Origin: Bacteroidota bacterium
Lineage (GTDB): Bacteria; Bacteroidota; Bacteroidia; Chitinophagales; Saprospiraceae
Assembly (NCBI GenBank): GCA_030147525.1
Contig: JASBVF010000001.1
Span: forward strand, 202,649 to 266,648
Reading direction: 5' to 3'
DNA: 64,000 nt
The notes under the pieces were generated by a model that saw only the letters and a program-made list of their open reading frames with translations, had not been told where the DNA came from and did no database searches. Position 1 is the stretch's first letter, and every line of letters begins with the position of its first letter. Shown piece by piece: positions 1 through 7,777 of this stretch. The position numbers and the translations under genes are program-made.

Positions 1-1
1 C

Positions 2-634
2 TTGACCGGCCTTGCTGCCGGTAATTACCAGGTTGTGGTACGGGATAGCCGTGGATGTCTTGTTTCGATTGGTGCAGTTATCAATCAACCCTTGCAGCTC
101 GTGGTGGAAGCAGGTGAAAACCAAACCATAGATCTCGGTTACACCGCTGATTTGAGGGGCATTGTTTCTCCTCCGTTCAATCCGGTAGCGCTCACCTGGA
201 ATCCTTCAACGACGCTCAGTTGCCCTGACTGCATCGACCCTGTGGCTACTCCATTTCAAACGACAACTTACTACCTCACAGCCGTTGACAGTGCCGGCTG
301 CTCAGCTGTCGATTCGGTCACGATTATTGTGAGCCTGAACCGGCCGATATACATTCCAAATGTTTTTTCTCCTAATGGGGATGGTCTGAACGATTATTTT
401 ACCGTGTACGGTGGTCCGGCGGCTCGCTCCATCCGCACGTTGAAAATTTTTGCTCGCTGGGGTAACCTCGTGTACGAGGGCTACAATCTGCCGCTCAACG
501 ATGAGTCTTCCGGCTGGGATGGTTTTTTCAAAGGAAAACTGATGGATCCGTCCGTGTTTGCCTACCTGGCTGAAGTGGAGTTTATTGATGGAGTGGTCGT
601 ACTTTACGAAGGAGATGTGACCATTTTGCGATAG
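2..634 (+). CDS. T9SS-secreted cell-surface protein, C-terminal part (gliding motility-associated C-terminal domain)
   Basis: This is the 3' end of a gene that begins before the window; the reading frame is open to the left edge, so no start can be assigned. The visible 210 residues begin with an SprB-like repeat remnant (AGNYQVVVRDSRGC) and an Ig/PKD-like stretch. They end in a type B T9SS sorting domain: IPNVFSPNGDGLNDYF, a WGNLVYE strand, GWDGFFKG, and a short basic terminus. In this family the domain directs export through the type IX system and anchoring at the cell surface. The complete protein is probably a long repetitive adhesin or surface enzyme, but its function cannot be read from this part. 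It converges with the epimerase gene across a shared terminator. Confidence 0.9.
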   Translation: MTGLAAGNYQVVVRDSRGCLVSIGAVINQPLQLVVEAGENQTIDLGYTADLRGIVSPPFNPVALTWNPSTTLSCPDCIDPVATPFQTTTYYLTAVDSAGCSAVDSVTIIVSLNRPIYIPNVFSPNGDGLNDYFTVYGGPAARSIRTLKIFARWGNLVYEGYNLPLNDESSGWDGFFKGKLMDPSVFAYLAEVEFIDGVVVLYEGDVTILR

Positions 635-653
635 CGGAAGCTGAGGAGAGATT

Positions 654-698
654 AAAAAATTGACAAACCACGAAATGCGGGGTTTGTCAATTTTTTTT
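654..698. terminator. Bidirectional rho-independent terminator
   Basis: Arms at 654-669 and 681-697 form a perfect inverted repeat with core TTGACAAACC/GGTTTGTCAA, flanked by A6 on the left and T8 on the right. It therefore reads as a terminator from both directions. It lies between the convergent T9SS cargo gene and the epimerase gene, whose stop codon is only two bases past the T run. Confidence 0.9.
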
Positions 699-699
699 A

Positions 700-1728
700 T
701 CAAAAATCAAGCACGGCCGGTTCAAAACCATTTTTCGCACATTCCAGAAACTGGGTTCCCGTCTCACGGATGGTTTGTGAAATGGGCGTGTAGGAAAAGT
801 CGAATACACCCAGCGACCTGGTGTTGTCGTATTGAAATGAGCGGGAGCTGCTGCGAGCGGTTTGTTTGGTGATGAAGGCTGGCTTTCCTGAAATTTTTGA
901 AGCAAGCCATGCGACCCTCCACGCAGTTTCACGAATGAAGGGGGTCACTTTGATGGCAGGTGGTTTTACTTCCAGGACATTGGCTATTTCAGTAAAAAGA
1001 GTTTGAAACGATAAATTTTCGCCATTCAGGATGTATCGCTGGCTGCTGATGTCGCTTTCCATCAGTTGAACGGTGAAGCGGACAACATCCCGCACGTCTA
1101 CAAATCCAGTTGCACCGCGAGGATAAAATGGCAAACCTTTCCATATTTTATAAAATATATTGCCACTGCTCAGTTTCCCCTGCCAGAATCCGCTGCCAAG
1201 CACATTTGATGGGTTGACTATCGCTGCATTTAGTCCTTCAGCTATGCCCCGCCACACTTCCATTTCCGCAAGATGTTTGCTGATACCGTACGGGCTGTTC
1301 CAGTTGCCATCCTGCCACTTGGTTTGCTCGTCAATGACCGTGCTGTTGCGGGAGCGGCCCAAAGCGGCGATCGAGCTGACGTGTACCAGCTTCTCGACAC
1401 CCTCATCCAGCGCAATATTGACGATGTTGGCTGTACCCTCCTGGTTGATTTTCCTCATCCGGAGCTTGTCTGATTCGATAAAAGAAACGATAGCTGCGCT
1501 ATGATACACCTGATGCACACCGGCCATTGCTTCTCCTAAAGCGGGAAGGTCCAGCAGATCACCTTCGATCCACTCGACTTTATCAGCAATATCTGATACC
1601 AAAGCCATGGGACTGTTTTTCCGCTTCAGTGCACGGATATCAGTATAACCCCTGTTGACGAGATGCCGTATCAGGTATGAGCCGATGAAGCCTGTCCCGC
1701 CTGTAACAAATATTTTTTTTGTTGACAT
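700..1728 (-). CDS. NAD(P)-dependent epimerase/dehydratase (extended SDR)
   Basis: The 342-residue protein has an N-terminal Rossmann fold with TGGTGFIG (about residues 9-16) and the catalytic pair in YGISK (about 148-152). It also has the downstream NPSNVLG and GFVDVRDV motifs usual in extended SDRs of the dihydroflavonol reductase/HpnA-like branch. Length is normal for the family. It is a cytoplasmic oxidoreductase acting on a nucleotide sugar, a polyketide-like or a lipid-linked substrate; sequence alone does not tell which. It stands alone, with its own promoter region to the right and the shared terminator to the left. Family assignment is firm; substrate is unknown. Confidence 0.9.
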   Translation of the reverse strand: MSTKKIFVTGGTGFIGSYLIRHLVNRGYTDIRALKRKNSPMALVSDIADKVEWIEGDLLDLPALGEAMAGVHQVYHSAAIVSFIESDKLRMRKINQEGTANIVNIALDEGVEKLVHVSSIAALGRSRNSTVIDEQTKWQDGNWNSPYGISKHLAEMEVWRGIAEGLNAAIVNPSNVLGSGFWQGKLSSGNIFYKIWKGLPFYPRGATGFVDVRDVVRFTVQLMESDISSQRYILNGENLSFQTLFTEIANVLEVKPPAIKVTPFIRETAWRVAWLASKISGKPAFITKQTARSSSRSFQYDNTRSLGVFDFSYTPISQTIRETGTQFLECAKNGFEPAVLDF

Positions 1729-1957
1729 TATTGAAATGACTTTTCAAGCGGGAAAAGGTATGGAGAAAATTTGAAACAGCTGAGGGCAGGCTGAAAAGAT
1801 ACAGTCTCTGCTAGTTGAGCAGAGAGGCTTACCCGAAAAAGCCGGTATCATTTGGCATGGCAAGAGGGAAATTTCAAAGAGGTTTTACGGCAAAATATCA
1901 GGTAAGTGTAGTTTTCACCTGTGTTGAAACAGCTGACAGTGTTTGAAATTGGAAACA
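1729..1957. other. Intergenic stretch with a short hairpin and a 13-bp direct repeat
   Basis: This is the left part of a 557-bp gap. It holds a perfect 8-bp hairpin (TCTCTGCT at 1805-1812, AGCAGAGA at 1818-1825, five-base loop) without a T run. It also holds two copies of TTGAAACAGCTGA at 1771-1783 and 1924-1936. The repeat carries a CAGCTG palindrome and could be a regulator site. I see no gene here other than the small one at 1958-2059. Confidence 0.4.
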
Positions 1958-2059
1958 TTAATACCATTTACGGCTGCCTCGTTCAGGGGTGTATTCAGCA
2001 ACGATAAAAATACCTCCTCCAAGGATAAATGCTCCAACTGCGATGTAAAGAATTAACAT
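1958..2059 (-). CDS. Candidate 33-residue single-pass membrane protein
   Basis: A short reading frame starting ATG at 2059 and ending TAA at 1958 encodes 33 residues. It begins with a hydrophobic helix (MLILYIAVGAFILGGGIFIV) containing a GxxxxxGGG run, followed by a short charged tail (AEYTPERGSRKWY). The composition is that of a real transmembrane micro-protein rather than random sequence: one uninterrupted hydrophobic segment, then a basic end. No good Shine-Dalgarno is seen, which is common in Bacteroidota. Its neighbours are unrelated and the function is unknown. It could also be a chance frame in an AT-rich gap. Confidence 0.5.
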   Translation of the reverse strand: MLILYIAVGAFILGGGIFIVAEYTPERGSRKWY

Positions 2060-2285
2060 AGTTTTCAGTTTGTTGTGTTTGTTACAAATTAAGTGTTTAC
2101 AGTCAAAGATTACCTACAAATGGTCATTCAAACGCAAGTGTTTGTTCTGGATACCGCTAAATAAGTTGAAGAAAATATTGGATATGTGGGATGGAATAAT
2201 GCTCTCTTTCTCTCTAAGGCTGCTAAGTTGGGGAAAAATGTTTTTATCCCAAAATAAATTTGGCAAAAACTTAAAAAATATGTCT
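2060..2285. other. AT-rich intergenic stretch, nothing recognised
   Basis: This is the remaining part of the gap between the small membrane reading frame and the DAHP synthase gene. It is AT-rich, and I find no convincing gene, hairpin or repeat in it. It probably holds the promoter of the small reading frame on the minus strand. Confidence 0.4.
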
Positions 2286-3374
2286 TCAAATGCTTCTCTC
2301 CATTATTTCAAGATCATTCATCACTGTAGCCTGGTGATTGATGGACTCCTGGTGAATGGCTTTCATCATCAGTGAAATAAACTCTTCGCTCAGGCCGAGA
2401 GAGCTTCCCTTTGCCAGCCCATTTTCAAGGATTTCCCGCCAGCGCTCGGGTTGATAAATGGCGATGTTATTTTCTCTTTTGTACCCTGCAATTTGCTCCG
2501 CAACATCCATCCGGGCGCTGAGCAGCTCAATTATCTTTTCATCCAGCGAGTCAATTTGCCTGCGCAAATCGCCAAGTTGGTGAAGCAACACCTTATCTGT
2601 GGCATTAGGGCGGCGCACGATCAGGTCTTCCATAAGTGCCTGGTATTGTTCCGGCGTTACCTGCTGTTCGGCGTCGCTCCAGGCCTCGTCAGGTGAAGGA
2701 TGCACCTCGGTCATTAGCCCGTCGAAATTGAGGTCGAGCGCACGTTGGGCTACTTCATGGAGGAGTTCCCTGTTTCCGCAGATGTGGCTGTGGTCGCAGA
2801 TGATTTGCAACTCAGGAAAAATGATTTTCAGCTCGATAGGCAGCTGCCACAGCGGTACATTGCGGTATTTTACCTCACCATATTTTGAAAAACCCCGGTG
2901 TACGACAGCAATGCGCCGGATGCCTGCCTGGTAAATCCGTTCAATAGCGCCGATCCAGAGTTTCAGGTCGGCATTGATGGGGTTTTTAATTAAAACCGGA
3001 ATGTCGAGTCCCTGCAGCGCATCTGCTAACTCCTGAACGGAAAACGGGTTGACCGTGGTGCGGGCGCCAATCCACAACACGTCGATACCGTGCTTCAGCG
3101 CTTCGGCCACATGCTGGCCGTTGGCAACCTCGGTCGTCACCCTCAGGCCGGTTTCCGCTTTTACCCGCTTCAGCCAGGCAAGGCCGGGCTTCCCGACGCC
3201 TTCGAATGCTCCCGGCCGTGTGCGGGGCTTCCAGATGCCGGCCCTGAACAGGTCGACCTGCTGGGCGGCAAGAGCATGGGCAGTGGCGAGTACTTGCGCT
3301 TCTGTTTCGGCGCTGCATGGGCCGGCGATGAAAATCGGACGTTTTTTAGTCTCAAAAACAGGTTGAAAATGCAT
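2286..3374 (-). CDS. Bifunctional 3-deoxy-7-phosphoheptulonate synthase / chorismate mutase
   Basis: Residues 1 to about 260 are a KDPG-aldolase-like DAHP synthase: IAGPCSAE at the N-terminus, GIWKPRTRPGAFEG, VLIKNP, AVVHRGF, CDHSHICGN and MTEVHPSP. This domain condenses phosphoenolpyruvate with erythrose-4-phosphate, the first shikimate step. Residues about 268-350 are an AroQ-type chorismate mutase (LGDLRRQIDSLDEKIIELL), which converts chorismate to prephenate. The synthase-mutase order is the usual Bacteroidota arrangement and suggests control of the synthase through the mutase domain. At 362 residues the protein is complete. It is cytoplasmic, monocistronic, and preceded by a long-range stem-loop at 3438-3478. 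Confidence 0.95.
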   Translation of the reverse strand: MHFQPVFETKKRPIFIAGPCSAETEAQVLATAHALAAQQVDLFRAGIWKPRTRPGAFEGVGKPGLAWLKRVKAETGLRVTTEVANGQHVAEALKHGIDVLWIGARTTVNPFSVQELADALQGLDIPVLIKNPINADLKLWIGAIERIYQAGIRRIAVVHRGFSKYGEVKYRNVPLWQLPIELKIIFPELQIICDHSHICGNRELLHEVAQRALDLNFDGLMTEVHPSPDEAWSDAEQQVTPEQYQALMEDLIVRRPNATDKVLLHQLGDLRRQIDSLDEKIIELLSARMDVAEQIAGYKRENNIAIYQPERWREILENGLAKGSSLGLSEEFISLMMKAIHQESINHQATVMNDLEIMERSI

Positions 3375-3437
3375 GTCGGGTATTGATTTCCAGTGGAAAC
3401 ACCGGCTCGTTGAATCTGTTCAATGCGCTATGCGTCA

Positions 3438-3478
3438 GGGTACTTGGCTCCGGCTTAGGCTCAGGTGTGCAAGTACCC
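3438..3478. other. Stem-loop between the isomerase gene and the DAHP synthase gene
   Basis: Perfect 9-bp arms (GGGTACTTG at 3438-3446, CAAGTACCC at 3470-3478) enclose 23 bases, inside which GGCTC occurs twice. On the minus strand it sits after the TIM-barrel gene and 64 bases before the DAHP synthase start. There is no T run, so it is not a classical terminator. It could be a processed 3' end or a leader structure. Confidence 0.5.
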
Positions 3479-3488
3479 CGGCGCAGCA

Positions 3489-4400
3489 TCAAAAATCGTC
3501 CACGGTTTCGTAAGCCTTGATCACGGCCATTTCACCATCTTTTCCTTCGCTGAAATTTCCGTGCTCCATGCCCAGAATACCGTCGAAACCCCGACTATGA
3601 ATGTATTTGAAAATATTTTTGTAGTTGATTTCGCCCGTAGTTGGCTCTTTGCGGCCCGGTTCGTCTCCGATCTGGAAGTAGGCGATTTCATCCCAACACA
3701 GCTCCATGTTTTTAATCAACCGTCCTTCGTTGCGCTGCATGTGCCACATGTCGAACAGGATTTTGCACGATGGACTGTTCACCGCCTTGCAGAGCAGGTA
3801 CGTCTGGTCGGAGTAGCGCATGAAAAGGTCGGGTGTGTCACTTAGCGGCTCGAGTACCATGACGAGACCATGCGGTTCGAAAATTTCGGCAGCCCGGCGC
3901 AGCGACTCGACAACGTTGGCGGTTTGGATACCAATCGGCAGGCGTCGGTCGTAGTTGCCGGGTACGACGGTCATCCATTTTGCATTCACCCGCTTGGCCA
4001 CGTCGACGGCTTCATGGCAGGTTTTTAAGAACTTATCCCGCCAGCCTTGGTCGCCTGAAGTGAGTGAAGTCGAAAGCGGCCAATTGTCAAACGCCACGAC
4101 GAACACACCCATCTGGATGCCAAACGTGGCCATCGTATTGGCCATTTTTTCCTGCAAGGCTACATCACGGCCCATCATTCCATTGTCTTCGAAGGCGGTA
4201 AAGCCCATTTCAGCCATGAACTTTAACTGGGCCAGCGGGTCGCTGCCTGCGATCTGTTCGAACATGCCGAGGTGAGGCGCATACTTGAGTTTGAAATGTC
4301 GTCTGCCAGTCGAAGGGTTGGCGGCGATTGAAGTTGCACCGCCAGCAGCAACGGCTGCGGTTGAGAGCAGACTGTTTTTCATAAAATTTCTCCTTTTCAT
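3489..4400 (-). CDS. Tat-exported TIM-barrel sugar isomerase/epimerase (hydroxypyruvate isomerase-like)
   Basis: The 303-residue protein starts with a twin-arginine type signal (MKRRNFMKNSLLSTAAVAAGG), so it is probably exported folded to the periplasm. The rest is an AP-endonuclease-family-2 TIM barrel: GFTAFEDN near the first strands, MVLEPLSD, CKILFDMWHMQRNEG, FQIGDEPGRKEP and GILGMEHGNF. The acidic and histidine residues in these motifs are the metal ligands of the family. The closest named relatives are hydroxypyruvate isomerases, but exported members in Bacteroidota usually act on keto-sugars made by Gfo/Idh/MocA enzymes. Such an oxidoreductase is encoded at 34271 in this window. The exact reaction is not known. 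Confidence 0.85.
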   Translation of the reverse strand: MKRRNFMKNSLLSTAAVAAGGATSIAANPSTGRRHFKLKYAPHLGMFEQIAGSDPLAQLKFMAEMGFTAFEDNGMMGRDVALQEKMANTMATFGIQMGVFVVAFDNWPLSTSLTSGDQGWRDKFLKTCHEAVDVAKRVNAKWMTVVPGNYDRRLPIGIQTANVVESLRRAAEIFEPHGLVMVLEPLSDTPDLFMRYSDQTYLLCKAVNSPSCKILFDMWHMQRNEGRLIKNMELCWDEIAYFQIGDEPGRKEPTTGEINYKNIFKYIHSRGFDGILGMEHGNFSEGKDGEMAVIKAYETVDDF

Positions 4401-4471
4401 GTGTCAGTTTTGTTTTGTTTAAAGTTGGGAAGTGTGTCTGCGAAAGGTAGGAAAAGTTTGGAAAACAGTCA

Positions 4472-4514
4472 GGCAGTAGCGATGAGTTTAAGGTTTAAAC
4501 TTTTTGCTACTGCC
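4472..4514. other. Nested two-stem hairpin upstream of tRNA-Ser
   Basis: The outer stem GGCAGTAGC (4472-4480) / GCTACTGCC (4506-4514) is perfect over 9 bp. Inside it, AGTTTAA (4485-4491) pairs with TTAAACT (4495-4501) around a three-base loop. The two stems are separated by a 4x4 internal loop. It lies between the start of the leftward isomerase gene and the rightward tRNA promoter. Its role is unknown. Confidence 0.55.
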
Positions 4515-4562
4515 GATCTGAAATAACCAACAAAAAATTATCAGGGCGAACAGCCAGGGGAA

Positions 4563-4592
4563 CCTTTTTCTCTCATTTCCGGCTTATATTTG
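4563..4592 (+). promoter_or_regulatory. Promoter of tRNA-Ser, Bacteroidota type
   Basis: The -7 element TATATTTG at 4585-4592 fits the Bacteroidota consensus TAnnTTTG exactly. A T-rich stretch (4565-4569) lies about 16 bases upstream, in the place of the -33 element. Transcription would begin near 4599, about 30 bases before the tRNA. Confidence 0.6.
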
Positions 4593-4627
4593 CCATGCAT
4601 CGCAGCTCAGTAGCTTCACTGCAACCC

Positions 4628-4714
4628 GGAGAGGTGCCGGAGTGGTCGAACGGGACGGTCTCGAAAACCGTTGTACGGGCAACTGTACCGAGGGTTCGAA
4701 TCCCTCTCTCTCCG
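4628..4714 (+). tRNA. tRNA-Ser, anticodon CGA
   Basis: The 87-nt gene has a complete cloverleaf. The acceptor GGAGAGG (4628-4634) pairs with TCTCTCC (4707-4713) with one G-U, and the discriminator is G. The anticodon stem ACGGT/ACCGT encloses loop CTCGAAA with anticodon CGA at 4662-4664, which reads UCG codons. The long class II variable arm (GTACGGGCAACTGTAC region) is serine-specific. The T arm GAGGG-TTCGAAT-CCCTC is perfect. CCA is not encoded. The fucosidase gene on the other strand ends 17 bases downstream. Confidence 0.97.
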
Positions 4715-4731
4715 CCTGTTTTTCCAATTTC

Positions 4732-6177
4732 TCAGTTTCCGTGCTCTGCCGCTTCGAACAGGCCGATCTTCGAAATGCACAGCGGCGCCTTCGCTTCGAA
4801 CTCAATCTTCACTTTTTCCGCTGTCTGGTTTTCAAGACGCAAAATCCGTTTGTAGCCCACCGTCGTGCCGCTGGCCAGCGGTTCCCATTTTTCATTTTTA
4901 AAAATAAAAACCCGGAACGAGTCCACTCGTTGCCCCAGCCGGATGTATTCCTGCAGCATCAGCCGGTTGAAGGTGGTCGTTTCACCAAAATCAACCTCCA
5001 CGCTGGCCGAGAGGACGCTGTCGCCGGTAGCCCAGTAGGTTTCGGGATTGCCGTCGAGCGCATTTTTTGCGGTGAAATTTTTACCCCGCTCGTCGCTGGC
5101 CGTGATTTTTTTACCGGCAGTCAAATCCTTTGAAAAGTCCGCCCGGATGACCTCGCCCAGCCGCTGCAACTGCCGTGCATCCGCTTCGTGTACCAGCCCC
5201 CGTGTGTCCACGGGCAGGTTGAGCAGCAGCAGGCCGTTGCGGCCGACGGAGTGGTAGTAGATGTCCACGAGTTGGGCGAGTGATTTTACGGCTGTGTCCT
5301 GCTCGGGGTGGTAGTACCAGCCCGGCCGGATGCTCACGTCGCACTCGGCGGGTATCCAATGCGTGCCGTCGGCGTGGCCTTCGGTCAATTCTTTGTAGTT
5401 GGGCGATCCGGGGTAAAATTCGTCCCGGCGCAGCGGGCTCCAGTTCGTTTCACCGGCAAATCCGTTTTCGTTGCCTACCCACCGCACACCGGGGCCGGCA
5501 TCGCTGAAGATTACGGCGTTGGGTTGGAGTTCAGCAACAAGGGCGTTGGTCGTGGGCCAGTCGTAGTAGTTTTGGCGATCCACGGTGCGCTCTTCGTCGG
5601 CGCCGCCGTACCAGCCCGTACCGCCGTTGGCGCCGTCGAACCAGACTTCGAAGAGGTCGCCGTAGTTGGTCAGCAGTTCCCGAAGCTGGCCCCGGAAATA
5701 GTCAAGATACTCCGGTTTGCCATAGTCAGCATGGTTGCGGTCCCAGGGGGATAGGTACAGGCCCATTTTCAGGCCGTACTCCTTGCAGGCGTCGGCGAGC
5801 TCCCGCACCACGTCGCCCTGGCCGTTTTTCCAGGGGGAGTTTTTCACCGAATGCTCCGTGAGAGCGCTGGGCCAGAGGCAAAAACCGTCGTGGTGTTTGG
5901 CGGTAAGGATGATTCCCTGCATGCCTGCGTCCTTGCACACTTTTGCCCACTGGCGGCAGTCGAGCGCCGAGGGGTTGAACTGTTCGGGCGATTCGCCGCC
6001 GGTACCCCACTCCATGTTGGTGAAAGTGTTCATGTTAAAATGGACGAAAGCGTTGAACTCCATTTGCTGCCAAGCGAGTTGGGCCTCAGAGGGTAGCGGG
6101 CCAAAGGTTGCGGGCGGTGGCGTGTTTTCACTACAACCAAAAAGGAAAAGCAGTAGGAGAAAGTACAGGTTTTTCAT
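4732..6177 (-). CDS. Alpha-L-fucosidase, GH29, lipoprotein
   Basis: The 481-residue protein carries a lipoprotein signal ending in a lipobox cysteine (MKNLYFLLLLFLFGCS), so it sits in the cell envelope. The GH29 barrel follows: FNAFVHFNMNTFTNMEWG, GIILTAKHHDGFCLWPS, LYLSPWDRN and EVWFDGANGG, with the catalytic nucleophile expected at Asp181. The last 110 residues look like an F5/8 type C (CBM32-like) module (NALDGNPETYWATGD). It hydrolyses alpha-L-fucosides. The gene starts 17 bases after the BNR-repeat gene ends on the same strand, so the two are probably one operon for host- or algal-glycan breakdown. Family assignment is firm; linkage preference is unknown. Confidence 0.93.
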   Translation of the reverse strand: MKNLYFLLLLFLFGCSENTPPPATFGPLPSEAQLAWQQMEFNAFVHFNMNTFTNMEWGTGGESPEQFNPSALDCRQWAKVCKDAGMQGIILTAKHHDGFCLWPSALTEHSVKNSPWKNGQGDVVRELADACKEYGLKMGLYLSPWDRNHADYGKPEYLDYFRGQLRELLTNYGDLFEVWFDGANGGTGWYGGADEERTVDRQNYYDWPTTNALVAELQPNAVIFSDAGPGVRWVGNENGFAGETNWSPLRRDEFYPGSPNYKELTEGHADGTHWIPAECDVSIRPGWYYHPEQDTAVKSLAQLVDIYYHSVGRNGLLLLNLPVDTRGLVHEADARQLQRLGEVIRADFSKDLTAGKKITASDERGKNFTAKNALDGNPETYWATGDSVLSASVEVDFGETTTFNRLMLQEYIRLGQRVDSFRVFIFKNEKWEPLASGTTVGYKRILRLENQTAEKVKIEFEAKAPLCISKIGLFEAAEHGN

Positions 6178-6194
6178 TTTGAAACAAGAAAATT

Positions 6195-7691
6195 TTATGG
6201 GTGGAAAATGACTTTTTTGACCAAAACTGCACCGTCCGTTTTTATTTGTAAAAAATGCAGACCTGCTGCTACCGGCCCGGTTTCCAGTTTTACCAAATCC
6301 GCCGCCGGAGCTACGGTAACTTCCGGCCAGCTTTTCAAACGACGGCCACCGGCATCCAGCAACACAACTTCCAGCTGACGGCTGACCGGGGACTCTACCC
6401 GAAGCTGTAAACTTCCCCTGACGGGTTGGGAAACCAGTTCGACGGACAGCTCATTTTTTTCAAAATCACCGGCTGCGCTCACCTCCGAAACGGTGCCCTT
6501 GCGATATTTCAATTCCCCGTTGGAGTCTGTGTAAATAAGATGAAAAAATCCATTGGCGAAAGCCAGCGAGGGGTACCGCTGGTTGCCTGTTGCTTCTGTC
6601 AGGTTGATGAAATTCTGGGTCAAACCGGCAGCCCCGTTTTTCGAAAAAGCGAACATCAGGTCGGTTGAGTTGACGCCGAAGCCACTCTCCTCCCACACCA
6701 CGCCGATGGTATCATTGGCCCCGGCGATGTTGGGTCGCACCTGCTGCGAGTTGGTGTTGGTCTGCGGAAATTCAAACTCCCAACCCTTCTCCATCGTACC
6801 ACCGTGCAGGGTGCTGAACGATACCCGGCCGAGACCGGAGGCGCCGCTCATCCAGGCCGTGATGAGGCTGTCGCCGCCGAGCGGTGCGATTTTGATGCCG
6901 CTAATCGGGCAGGCGTTGATGTTCCAGTCGGTGGCGTCCACATCGGTGGCAGCTTCGAAGGTGGCGCCGCCATCGCTGCTGCGACTTACCCAGGCGTCCC
7001 GAAGGTTGTTGTCGTTGTTGCGGAAGGCCAGCCAGACGTTGTCGTTTTTTGAAAAAATATCGGAGGGACAGCACTCGCAGACGTACTCGCCGTTGGCCGG
7101 TTCGCTGGCCACGACGGGTGGGCTGAAGGTAAGGCCGCCGTCCATGGAGCGCATCATCACGTAGCGGGCCTGGGTCTCGTTGGTCAATTCCCGGATGACG
7201 CTGACGAGCGGGTTGCCGTTGTCATCGGTAGCGACGGAAGCCAGCGTAGCCCAGTCGCCGGGCGGCGGGTCGAAGACGCTGACGGGCAGTTCGAAGGATT
7301 GCCCGCCGTCGGTGGAGCGGACGAGGAAAATGCCGTTGTTGAAATTTTCAAACACTAAAAAAATTGCATCGCCGTGGGTGGCCAAATCCAACCCGCCGAA
7401 GCTGTACACCTCGGGGCCAATGCCGTTGGTGTTAATTTGCAGGGGATCGGTGAAGGCGCCGTCGTCCCAGCGGCTGAAATAAATTTTGGCGCCAAGCCCC
7501 GATTTGCCCCAGAGTACGGCGGGCGATCCGTCGGAGAGCAGGGCAATGCGGGGGCTATCGTCGCCAAAACTGGCGGTAGCCACGGTGACGGGGCCGGACC
7601 AGTGAATGCCATTTTGGGCGTAGGTTGTAAGTGTGAAAAAGGCAAGAATTCCCGGCAGGAGGACTCTTTTAAAAAAAACAATCCTGAACAT
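6195..7691 (-). CDS. Secreted BNR/Asp-box repeat protein with T9SS tail (sialidase-like fold)
   Basis: Starting at 7691 the 498-residue protein has a clean signal peptide (MFRIVFFKRVLLPGILAFF, cut after TTYAQ). A start at 7712 is possible; earlier ATGs would put 20 or more non-signal residues in front. At least three Asp boxes of the form S-x-DGG-x-(S/T)F (STDGGQSF, SMDGGLTF, SSDGGATF) show a beta-propeller of the sialidase/neuraminidase type. The C-terminus (about 85 residues) is a type A T9SS sorting domain ending LVKKVIFHP. I do not see a full sialidase active-site set, so it may bind rather than cleave. It is operonic with the fucosidase downstream. Confidence 0.85.
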   Translation of the reverse strand: MFRIVFFKRVLLPGILAFFTLTTYAQNGIHWSGPVTVATASFGDDSPRIALLSDGSPAVLWGKSGLGAKIYFSRWDDGAFTDPLQINTNGIGPEVYSFGGLDLATHGDAIFLVFENFNNGIFLVRSTDGGQSFELPVSVFDPPPGDWATLASVATDDNGNPLVSVIRELTNETQARYVMMRSMDGGLTFSPPVVASEPANGEYVCECCPSDIFSKNDNVWLAFRNNDNNLRDAWVSRSSDGGATFEAATDVDATDWNINACPISGIKIAPLGGDSLITAWMSGASGLGRVSFSTLHGGTMEKGWEFEFPQTNTNSQQVRPNIAGANDTIGVVWEESGFGVNSTDLMFAFSKNGAAGLTQNFINLTEATGNQRYPSLAFANGFFHLIYTDSNGELKYRKGTVSEVSAAGDFEKNELSVELVSQPVRGSLQLRVESPVSRQLEVVLLDAGGRRLKSWPEVTVAPAADLVKLETGPVAAGLHFLQIKTDGAVLVKKVIFHP

Positions 7692-7777
7692 ATTGAGACT
7701 GAGCAATGGCATTTGAAAAAAGTTTGAAAATGATCGATGGGTAAAACTACGGAAAGCAACGCAGACTACCCTAAAGC

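Noticed and set aside
2070..2375. A 101-codon plus-strand frame in the gap before the DAHP synthase gene
   Set aside because: It overlaps the 3' end of the synthase gene on the other strand and has lysine/leucine-rich random composition.
6195..7691. Active sialidase
   Set aside because: Asp boxes are present, but the arginine triad and nucleophile tyrosine could not be placed, so only the fold is claimed.
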